Positions 56,301 through 62,878 of a stretch of 64,000 bases of DNA are shown here, in pieces. The number at the start of each line of letters is the position of its first letter. Positions within the stretch are counted from its first letter, which is position 1. The translations under genes and the position numbers were made by a program. The notes below the pieces were generated by a model. It was not told where the DNA came from and ran no database searches. It worked only from the letters and a program-made list of their open reading frames with translations. The stretch comes from Microbacterium sp. MYb54 (GTDB taxonomy: Bacteria; Actinomycetota; Actinomycetes; Actinomycetales; Microbacteriaceae): NCBI RefSeq assembly GCF_002979515.1, contig NZ_PCPA01000001.1, forward strand, positions 434,001 to 498,000. Reading direction: 5' to 3'.

Positions 56301-56311
56301 AAGGCACCATT

Positions 56312-56845
56312 GTGAACACCACCAGAACTCTCCCCCGCCTCGCGGCCGTGATCGCGGTCTCCGTGCTCGCGCTGACCGGATGCACACCGGAGAGCGCGCC
56401 AGCCGAATCGAAGACGCGCCCGGCAGGCGACGTCGTCACGATCGAGGACGCCTGGGTGAAGTCAGCCGAAGAAGGGATGTCCGCCGGATTCGGAACGCTC
56501 GTCAACGGCAGCGGAGACGACGTGACCGTCGTCTCCGTCACCTCGGATGCCTCGACCATGCTCGAGCTGCATGAGACGGTCGAGAACGAGTCAGGCGAGA
56601 TGGTGATGCGCGAGAAGGACGGCGGGTTCGTCATCCCCGCTGACGGAGAGCTCGCACTCGAGCCTGGCGCGAACCACATCATGATGATGGAGCTGACCGG
56701 CCCACTCACGGCCGGTAGCGAAGTCAGCTTCACGCTCACCTTCTCGGACGACTCCACCTACGAGTTCTCAGCTCCTGTCAAGGACTACTCGGGCGCGAAC
56801 GAGAACTACGAAAGCGGCGATGAGAAAGACGGCTCGGGGCAGTGA
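56312..56845 (+). CDS. PCu(A)C copper chaperone lipoprotein
   Basis: The 177-residue lipoprotein (lipobox LTGC, Cys24) has a PCuAC domain. Copper ligands are His87, a Met at 97-99, His122 and a Met at 124-126, close to the HX10MX21HXM pattern. It delivers Cu(I) outside the membrane. I chose the GTG at 56312 because AAAGG lies seven bases upstream. A GTG at 56297 overlaps the copC stop but has no ribosome site. Together with copC and DyP it resembles the ECuC/DtpA cluster of Streptomyces. Confidence 0.9.
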   Translation: MNTTRTLPRLAAVIAVSVLALTGCTPESAPAESKTRPAGDVVTIEDAWVKSAEEGMSAGFGTLVNGSGDDVTVVSVTSDASTMLELHETVENESGEMVMREKDGGFVIPADGELALEPGANHIMMMELTGPLTAGSEVSFTLTFSDDSTYEFSAPVKDYSGANENYESGDEKDGSGQ

Positions 56846-58071
56846 TGTCGGCGCCCGCTGAGGGCGCCCGCTCCCGACGTGCCGGGTCGACTCGGCGACA
56901 GTTCCTCCTCGGAGGAGCTGTCGCCGGTGTCGGCGCGGTCGCGGCCGTGGGAGTGGATCTCGCCCTGAACTCTCAGGAGAGCGGCGCGAAGCCGGTCTCC
57001 CCTCCGATGAACGGTGAACGCAGCGTCCCCTTCTTCGGCGTGCACCAGGCGGGTGTCGACACCGCGGCACAGGCCAACGGCGTCTTCCTCAGCCTGGATC
57101 TTCGCGATGAGGTCGATCGCGACGGCCTCGTCCGCCTGATGCGCCTGCTGACCGACGATGCGGCGCGACTCACCCAGGGCCTCCCGGCCCTCGCCGACTC
57201 CGAGCCGGAACTCGCCTTGTCACCGGCACGGCTGACGATCACCTTCGGATTCGGCCCCGGCTTCATCACGCGAGCCACCGCGACCGGGCCGGCTTGGCTC
57301 GCTCCCCTTCCCGCTTTCGGAGTGGATCAGCTGCGCCCTGAATTCTCCGACGGCGACCTTCTGATGCAGATCGCAGCCGACGATCCGCTGACCGTCGCTC
57401 ATGCGGCCCGGATGCTGCTGAAGGATGCCAGGGGTTTCGCCAGCATCCGCTGGACGCAGCAGGGCTTCCGGCGTGCTTACGGGACCGAACGCCCTGGAAC
57501 CACGATGCGCAATCTGTTCGGGCAGGTCGACGGCACGACCAACCCGGAACCGGGCACGTCAGACTTCGATCGGGTCGTCTGGAGCGACGAAGGATGGCTC
57601 GCCGGCGGGACCGGGATCGTGGTCCGCCGCATCCGCATGGACCTCGACAAGTGGGACCGTCTCGACCGAGGCGGGCGCGACGCATCCGTGGGCAGGACCC
57701 TGGCCAACGGTGCCCCGCTGACCGGCACCGACGAGTTCGACGAGCCCGACTTCGAGGCCAAGACGTCAATCGGCTTCCCCGTCATCCCCCAGTTCGCGCA
57801 CATCCGGCGTGCCCGTGGCGACGGCGAGGAACGCATCTTCCGGCGTGCGTACAACTACGACGAGAGACCGGTCGGCGCCGAAGTCTCGGAGTCGGGGTTG
57901 ATCTTCGTGTCCTTCCAGGCCGATATCGAGCGGCAGTTCATCCCGATGCAGCGACGGCTCGACGAGCTCGACCTTCTCAACGAGTGGACGGTCCCGATCG
58001 GTTCCGCCGTGTTCGCCGTCCCACCCGGGTGCACGGAAGGCGGGTTCATCGGAGACACGCTCCTGGTCTGA
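56845..58071 (+). CDS. Tat-exported Dyp-type haem peroxidase
   Basis: The 408-residue protein has a twin-arginine signal (STRRQFLLGG, Arg17-Arg18). The DyP fold shows the GxxDG motif GQVDGTTN near 227 and the proximal haem His319 in FAHIRR. An Arg follows in the distal region. It is exported folded with haem. Family options are EfeB-like iron-related enzymes or DtpA-like copper-linked ones. No efeU/efeO genes are nearby, while CopC and PCuAC are, so the DtpA-like role is preferred. It overlaps the PCuAC stop; a GTG at 56842 is an alternative start. Confidence 0.92.
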   Translation: MSAPAEGARSRRAGSTRRQFLLGGAVAGVGAVAAVGVDLALNSQESGAKPVSPPMNGERSVPFFGVHQAGVDTAAQANGVFLSLDLRDEVDRDGLVRLMRLLTDDAARLTQGLPALADSEPELALSPARLTITFGFGPGFITRATATGPAWLAPLPAFGVDQLRPEFSDGDLLMQIAADDPLTVAHAARMLLKDARGFASIRWTQQGFRRAYGTERPGTTMRNLFGQVDGTTNPEPGTSDFDRVVWSDEGWLAGGTGIVVRRIRMDLDKWDRLDRGGRDASVGRTLANGAPLTGTDEFDEPDFEAKTSIGFPVIPQFAHIRRARGDGEERIFRRAYNYDERPVGAEVSESGLIFVSFQADIERQFIPMQRRLDELDLLNEWTVPIGSAVFAVPPGCTEGGFIGDTLLV

Positions 58072-58137
58072 GCGGAGGCTGCGTGCCCGGGATCGCCTGG
58101 GCACACAGCCTTCGCCGGCACTCCTCCGGACACGAAA

Positions 58138-58161
58138 AAACCCCCGGAGAACCGGGGGTTT
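58138..58161. terminator. Bidirectional intrinsic terminator between the DyP and tRNA-Val genes
   Basis: A 10-bp stem, AAACCCCCGG with CCGGGGGTTT, surrounds an AGAA loop. The T run on the minus strand is strong (58135-58140), serving tRNA-Val(GAC). On the plus strand it follows the DyP gene by 66 bp. Confidence 0.9.
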
Positions 58162-58166
58162 GTCTG

Positions 58167-58238
58167 TGCGCGATACTGGGATCGAACCAGTGACCTCTTC
58201 CGTGTCAGGGAAGCGCGCTACCGCTGCGCCAATCGCGC
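58167..58238 (-). tRNA. tRNA-Val (GAC)
   Basis: A 72-nt cloverleaf. The acceptor stem is GCGCGAT/ATCGCGC, the anticodon stem is CTTCC/GGAAG with loop CTGACAC giving anticodon GAC, and the T-arm has GGTTCGATCCC. CCA is not encoded. It shares its D and anticodon arms almost exactly with the tRNA-Val(CAC) on the other strand. Confidence 0.96.
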
Positions 58239-58266
58239 CCGTTGGGGCTTATTAAGTTTTCCAGTG

Positions 58267-58337
58267 AGGTGGCGACGGGATTCGAACCCGTGTAAACGGC
58301 TTTGCAGGCCGGTGCCTAGCCGCTCGGCCACGCCACC
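58267..58337 (-). tRNA. tRNA-Cys (GCA)
   Basis: A 71-nt cloverleaf with acceptor stem GGTGGCG/CGCCACC, anticodon loop CTGCAAA giving GCA, and T-arm GGGTTCGAATCCC. CCA is not encoded. It is the middle of three minus-strand tRNA genes that probably share a transcript. Confidence 0.96.
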
Positions 58338-58391
58338 GTGTGGATTGACCCCACGTGCTGCAGATCTTCCGAAGAAGACCTACTTCACTCG

Positions 58392-58464
58392 AGCGGATGA
58401 CGAGACTCGAACTCGCGACCCCAACCTTGGCAAGGTTGTGCGCTACCAACTGCGCTACATCCGC
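58392..58464 (-). tRNA. tRNA-Gly (GCC)
   Basis: A 73-nt cloverleaf with acceptor stem GCGGATG/CATCCGC, anticodon stem CAACC/GGTTG, loop TTGCCAA giving GCC, and T-arm GAGTTCGAGTCTC. CCA is not encoded. It is the first of the minus-strand tRNA series Gly-Cys-Val. Confidence 0.96.
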
Positions 58465-58586
58465 ATTTCGTTCCCGGTTGTCCCGGGCACTCATGAAACA
58501 TTAGCCGAAGATCTGCGACCTGCCAAACCGGCAGCGAATCTCGCGCGTGTCTCCCTGGGTGGTCCACTCGGCCTCTGAGCGTCGGG

Positions 58587-58592
58587 TAGTAT
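58587..58592 (+). promoter_or_regulatory. Candidate -10 element for tRNA-Val (CAC)
   Basis: The hexamer TAGTAT lies 24 bp upstream of the tRNA 5' end. No good -35 is visible at standard spacing. Confidence 0.4.
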
Positions 58593-58615
58593 CGGTTGAC
58601 GTACCCCGCGGGTAT

Positions 58616-58691
58616 GGGCGATTGGCGCAGTTGGTAGCGCGCTTCCTTCACACGGAAGAGGTCATCGGTTCGAGTCCGGTATCGCCCACCA
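58616..58691 (+). tRNA. tRNA-Val (CAC)
   Basis: A 76-nt cloverleaf with encoded CCA. The acceptor stem is GGGCGAT/ATCGCCC, anticodon stem CTTCC/GGAAG, loop TTCACAC giving CAC, and T-arm CGGTTCGAGTCCG. It is transcribed opposite to the other three tRNAs and is followed at once by a terminator. Confidence 0.96.
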
Positions 58692-58692
58692 C

Positions 58693-58719
58693 AGAACCTC
58701 CGATCCATTCGGGGGTTCT
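58693..58719 (+). terminator. Intrinsic terminator after tRNA-Val (CAC)
   Basis: An 11-bp stem (58693-58703 with 58709-58719, one G-T pair) around a TCCAT loop is followed by TCTGTTTT. It begins two bases after the tRNA CCA. Confidence 0.9.
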
Positions 58720-58783
58720 TCTGTTTTCGGGCCGGGGCGAAGAACGCCCGAGAGTATGCTCGCATCCTCCGGGCGGTCGAGGA

Positions 58784-59863
58784 TCACTCGATCGGAACGC
58801 GCAGGACTCGGTCATCGCCGTCCCCGGGATCGCCGCGACCGTCGGTGTTGTTGGTGAGCACCCACAGGGCGCCATCCGGGGCGACTGCCACGTCGCGAAG
58901 CCTGCCGAACGCACCGACGAAGTACTCGGCGGACGTTGCGAGGTCATCCAGAGGCACCTCTCGCAGCCTCTCGCCACGGAGATTCGCGACGAAGAGAGAC
59001 TCCGAAGCGATCGCGATGCCGCTGGGACTTGCGACATCAGGAGCCCACTGCTGCACCGGGTCGAGGAAGCCGTCCCGGTCGGCGATGCCTTCCACCTCCG
59101 GCCAGCCGTAGTTCCCACCGGGTTCGATCACGTTCAGCTCGTCCCAGGTGTCCTGCCCGAACTCGCTCGCATACAGGGTGCCGTCTTCGTCCCACGCAAG
59201 ACCCTGCGGGTTGCGGTGGCCGAGGCTGAAGACCGGCGAGCCGTCGAAGGGGTTGTCCTCTGGCACGTCCCCATCCGGCGTGAGGCGGAGGATCTTGCCC
59301 GACAGAGACGTCAGGTCCTGAGCGCTCTCGCGGTCTCCCGCATCGCCGACGGTCACATACAACATGCCGTCGGGACCGAACGCGATACGGCCTCCGTTGT
59401 GATTCGTCGCTGCGGCCATCCCCGAGAGGATCGTCTCGGGCTCTCCGAGCTCGAGTGCGCCGGGAGACCCGGACAGGTCGAAACGCTGCACCCGGTTCTC
59501 GTCTTCCGCCGTGGAGTACGCGTACAACCGACCGTCTTGGACCGCGATGCCCAGCAGCCCGCCCTCACCGCGCGGTTCCACGCCGTCGATCACTGCGACC
59601 TCTCGAACCTTGCCATCGTCCGTCACCTCCACGATGCGGGCGGCATCGCGCTCGCTGATCAGCGCCGTCCCCTCATAGAAGGCAATGGACCAGGGGGCAG
59701 CCAGTTCGTCGACGATGGTTCTCTCCTCCCCCGGCAACACAGAACCGGAGGGCGAGGGGAGCGGCGGGGAGGGCGACGCCTGAGGCGTCGGAGCGCATGC
59801 CACCAACACGATCGAGGCCACCGACATGACGGACCACGCACCGAAGCCCCGCGAGGTCGTCAT
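58784..59863 (-). CDS. PQQ-dependent sugar dehydrogenase-like lipoprotein
   Basis: The 359-residue protein has a signal peptide with lipobox LVAC (Cys23), a Pro/Ser linker, and a six-bladed beta-propeller of the soluble glucose/sorbosone dehydrogenase family. Landmarks are PRGEGGLLGIAV, NHNGGRIAFGPDGMLYVTVGD, LGHRNPQGLAWD and NYGWPEVEG, which hold the usual catalytic His and Arg. Oxidation of aldoses outside the membrane is inferred. No PQQ synthesis genes are in the window. It converges on tRNA-Val(CAC) and has no operon partner. Confidence 0.9.
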   Translation of the reverse strand: MTTSRGFGAWSVMSVASIVLVACAPTPQASPSPPLPSPSGSVLPGEERTIVDELAAPWSIAFYEGTALISERDAARIVEVTDDGKVREVAVIDGVEPRGEGGLLGIAVQDGRLYAYSTAEDENRVQRFDLSGSPGALELGEPETILSGMAAATNHNGGRIAFGPDGMLYVTVGDAGDRESAQDLTSLSGKILRLTPDGDVPEDNPFDGSPVFSLGHRNPQGLAWDEDGTLYASEFGQDTWDELNVIEPGGNYGWPEVEGIADRDGFLDPVQQWAPDVASPSGIAIASESLFVANLRGERLREVPLDDLATSAEYFVGAFGRLRDVAVAPDGALWVLTNNTDGRGDPGDGDDRVLRVPIE

Positions 59864-59969
59864 CAGCGCCGCTCCCTTCGTCCTGCCTTCGTCCTGCCTT
59901 CGACACTAGGCGCGCGAGCGGGTCCGGAGAAGGAATGACGGTGTCCGAGGTCGCGCGTAGCCTGCAGTC

Positions 59970-60416
59970 GTGTCGAAACGCACCCTCCCGGGCCCCTGCT
60001 CCCTCTGCGGGGGCGTTCAGGGCATCCGCACCGATGGGGTGTGGATCTGCGCAGCGTGCGGTTGGCGCTACGGTGACGCACCCGACCCCGACCTTCCGCT
60101 CCCCCGCGTCGATGTGGTCTACTACCTCCGCTTCGACAAGCGCGTGAAGATCGGCACCAGCAGACGGCCCAGGCAGCGGCTGGTCGCGATCCGGCACGAC
60201 GAGCTCCTCGCCTTCGAACGCGGCGGTCGAGCAGTCGAGCAACAGCGCCACCGGGAGTTCGCCGGAATCCGCGAAGGCGGCGAGTGGTTCACTTACACGA
60301 ACGAGTTGCACACGCACGTGAGCGCCCTCCGCGAGGAGGGCGACCCGTGGCTGCTCTACGCGCGCTGGCTCAGCCGCGCTTTACGCGGCCTCGATGGCGC
60401 TTCGTCCGACGCATGA
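59970..60416 (+). CDS. Small GIY-YIG (T5orf172/MUG113-like) protein with zinc knuckle
   Basis: The 148 residues begin with a CSLC...CAAC four-cysteine knuckle (Cys10, 13, 27, 30). A compact GIY-YIG-like domain follows: VVYYLRF near 49-55 replaces GIY, KIGTSRRP near 60-67, an EQQRH Glu near 89, and FAGIREGGEWF. This matches the meiotically-upregulated-113/T5orf172 type. Nuclease activity is not certain because the first motif is degenerate. It is divergent from the sugar dehydrogenase gene. The GTG at 59970 has a poor ribosome site. Confidence 0.75.
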   Translation: MSKRTLPGPCSLCGGVQGIRTDGVWICAACGWRYGDAPDPDLPLPRVDVVYYLRFDKRVKIGTSRRPRQRLVAIRHDELLAFERGGRAVEQQRHREFAGIREGGEWFTYTNELHTHVSALREEGDPWLLYARWLSRALRGLDGASSDA

Positions 60417-60480
60417 ACATGACGATGCCGGGTGACTGCTTCGGGAAGTCCAGTCGCCCGGCATCGCGTCTGCGAAGAGG

Positions 60481-60867
60481 TCATGCCGTGGCGGCACGAC
60501 CCCGAGTGGTCGCCGGCTGCGGCTGCGAGAACAGCACGACGAGGATCACGGCGACACCGACGACAACGTGCGGGAGCCAGACGTTGAGCGCTTCGCCCGA
60601 GAAGCCGAAGATCCACGGTGAAAGAGCGAGGAACAAGCTGGCGACGATGTCGAACACCAGGTGGACGGGCATCGGGATGAAGCCGAAGGGGCCCCATTCG
60701 TACTTCGTGAACAGGCTGTAGACGATGAGTCCGATGCCGAGCACGATCGGGATGATGACAGCTGCTCCGCCCACATTCGCGAAGCCGAACAGCCAGGGCG
60801 CGGCGATCAACGCGATACCGACGATGTAGTCGAGGGCTCCGTGGACCTTGGTAGGGATGAAACGCAT
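60481..60867 (-). CDS. SPW-repeat membrane protein
   Basis: The 128-residue protein has four hydrophobic helices in two related halves, each carrying an (S/A)PW(L/I)FGF motif (near 23-29 and 83-89). This is the signature of the SPW repeat family. Its function is unknown. The ATG at 60867 has a very strong AAGGAGG site, so it is probably well expressed. No clear operon partner is present. Confidence 0.85.
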   Translation of the reverse strand: MRFIPTKVHGALDYIVGIALIAAPWLFGFANVGGAAVIIPIVLGIGLIVYSLFTKYEWGPFGFIPMPVHLVFDIVASLFLALSPWIFGFSGEALNVWLPHVVVGVAVILVVLFSQPQPATTRGRAATA

Positions 60868-61150
60868 GATTCCTCCTTGTGTGGCGCCGCTCTTCGCGAC
60901 TCACCACTGGTTCGAAGCCCGCGTCAGATCGGATTGCACCTCTCCGGTTTCCGCTCGATATCGCCAGGTTCGCGGGGGGGGTATGCGCTGTGGATTGGCC
61001 GCCACATACTCGCGGCCCGGTCCCAGGCAGCGCTGCTACGGTGAGCATGCCGGTATCTTGCCGGCATCAGGGAAGACTTCTTGTCGACCAACGGGCCTCA
61101 CCGGTCATTTCGTTCTCCGTCGCCTCCTCTGTGTGAGCCCGAGGAGCGTC
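60868..61150. other. 283-bp intergenic region with a small hairpin
   Basis: This divergent region lies between the SPW gene and the DUF1611 gene. A 7-bp inverted repeat, ATGCCGG (61047-61053) and CCGGCAT (61061-61067), with a TATCTTG loop, is the only structure I see. I found no recognisable riboswitch, small gene or promoter with both hexamers. Confidence 0.4.
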
Positions 61151-62308
61151 ATGCCCACCCCGTCAGTTCCCTCTTTCAGCGACCCTGCGCACGCGTGGGC
61201 TGCCCCTATCGCCCTGCCGGTCGGTACGTCGGCGATCGTCTACTGCGAAGGCCAGTTCGGCGAGCAGGACGGCAAGACCGCGAACGGACTCGTCCGCCAC
61301 TCCGAGAAGTACGACATCCTCAGCGTCATCGACAGCACCCATGCCGGCGCCGACGCGGGGATGGTGCTCGACGGGGAGGCGAACGGCATCCCGATCCTCA
61401 ACGGTCTCGCCACCGCGATCGCGCATGCGGGGCACGTACCGGACTACCTGATCTGCGGAGTGGCACCAGCCGACGGGCTGCTCTCAGCCGGTCAGCGCAC
61501 CGTGCTGCTCGACGGGATCGCTCGGGGCATGCACATCATCAACGGTCTGCATGAGTTCCTCACGGACGACGCCGAATTCGTCGCCGCTGCCCTCCTCGCC
61601 GAGGTCACCATCACCGACATCCGTCGTCCTCGCGACAAGAAGGACCTCCACCTGTTCTCGGGCCGCATCTTCGATGTGACCTGCCCGCGCATCACGATCC
61701 TCGGAACCGATGGAGCGATCGGCAAGCGCACCACCGCCACGATCCTCGTACGTGCGCTCAACGAGCAGGGCATCCACGCGGTCATGGTCGGCACCGGACA
61801 GACGACGATCATCCAGGGTGGCCGCTACGGCGTCGCACTCGATGCCCTCGTGCCGCAGTTCTGCTCCGGCGAGGTCGAGAACCAGGTCGTCGCCGCGTTC
61901 GAGGGCGAGAACCCCGACGTGATCATCGTCGAGGGTCAGGGGGCGCTCAGCCACCCCGCCTACATCACGTCCGCCCACATCCTTCGAGGCAGCCAGCCCG
62001 CCGGTGTCATCGTGCAGCATGCTCCGGGCCGGAAGGTCCTCGGCGACTTCCCCATGGTGGCGATGCCCACGGTGACCAGCGAGATCGCCCTGATCGAGGC
62101 GTTCGCCGACACCCGGGTGATCGGTGTCACTGTCAACCACGAGAACCTCTCGAAGGCGCAGCTGGCCGCAGCGATCGATGAGATCGAACTCGACACGGGT
62201 CTTCCTGCGACCGATCCGCTTACCCGACCTCTGGCCGAGCTCGTGGAGATGGTGCTGCAGGCGTTCCCCGCCCTCAGCCCGCGACGGACCACCCGTAGCG
62301 CCGCGTGA
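61151..62308 (+). CDS. DUF1611 (DgcN-like) P-loop protein
   Basis: The 385 residues match DUF1611. An N-terminal Rossmann-like domain precedes a P-loop GTDGAIGKRTT near 184-194. Later blocks are TGQTTIIQGGRYGVALDAL, VEGQGALSHPA and GVIVQHAPGRK. Family members called DgcN were shown to be D-glutamate N-acetyltransferases acting with an epimerase, DgcA. No dgcA or D-glutamate gene is present here, so the substrate is open. The ATG at 61151 has a GAGGAG site. The 3' end overlaps the convergent PemK-like gene by 35 bp. Confidence 0.82.
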   Translation: MPTPSVPSFSDPAHAWAAPIALPVGTSAIVYCEGQFGEQDGKTANGLVRHSEKYDILSVIDSTHAGADAGMVLDGEANGIPILNGLATAIAHAGHVPDYLICGVAPADGLLSAGQRTVLLDGIARGMHIINGLHEFLTDDAEFVAAALLAEVTITDIRRPRDKKDLHLFSGRIFDVTCPRITILGTDGAIGKRTTATILVRALNEQGIHAVMVGTGQTTIIQGGRYGVALDALVPQFCSGEVENQVVAAFEGENPDVIIVEGQGALSHPAYITSAHILRGSQPAGVIVQHAPGRKVLGDFPMVAMPTVTSEIALIEAFADTRVIGVTVNHENLSKAQLAAAIDEIELDTGLPATDPLTRPLAELVEMVLQAFPALSPRRTTRSAA

Positions 62309-62858
62309 GAGCGGCTCCGACGCGGTCGTAGCGCCCCCGATCGAGGACGGCGGCCTCCCGCCGCAGTCCTCGCTCGTGCACGCTGTACAGCTGCTCGACA
62401 TCGATCCAGGATTCCCGTCCCTGGGAATCCCAGGCACCGGCGCCGATGGAGAGGTAGTCACGCTCGCCTTCGTGCGGTTTGCTCGTCATCCGCACCGCAT
62501 AGACCCGCTCCGCGGACTCCCGGCCGATCACGAGCACAGGACGGTCTTTGCCACGCCCGTCGTTCTCCTCGTACGGCACCCAGGTCCAGACGATCTCGCC
62601 GGCATCCGGGGCGCCGTCACGCTGTGGCGCATACGCGACCTGAAGCCCTTTGATCCGGTCCGGATCGATGCGGACGGTCTCGGTTCCGCGCACACGTCCG
62701 GGATCCGTTGCGGGAGAGGCCGGGGCCGAGGGCTGTGCTGATGGCCGCAGACGCGCGTCCGGGCGCCTCGGACCTGATGTCCGAGACGCCCGGCCGGATC
62801 CCACCGCCTTGAGCAGGATCTCCACGAGTGTCGTCAGGATGCCGTTGGTCTTGCTCAC
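62274..62858 (-). CDS. PemK/MazF-like protein without a partner antitoxin
   Basis: The 194 residues have a Pro/Ala/Arg-rich N-terminal 65 residues, then a PemK/MazF-type beta-barrel (GEIVWTWVPYEEN, KDRPVLVIGRES, SWIDVEQLYSV). The Arg and Thr/Ser positions used by MazF endoribonucleases are not certain. No small antitoxin gene lies on either side, so a classic TA pair is not supported. It is downstream of amt on the same strand and overlaps the end of the DUF1611 gene. Confidence 0.75.
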   Translation of the reverse strand: MSKTNGILTTLVEILLKAVGSGRASRTSGPRRPDARLRPSAQPSAPASPATDPGRVRGTETVRIDPDRIKGLQVAYAPQRDGAPDAGEIVWTWVPYEENDGRGKDRPVLVIGRESAERVYAVRMTSKPHEGERDYLSIGAGAWDSQGRESWIDVEQLYSVHERGLRREAAVLDRGRYDRVGAALTRRYGWSVAG

Positions 62859-62878
62859 ACGGTCACCCTAACCGCAGA

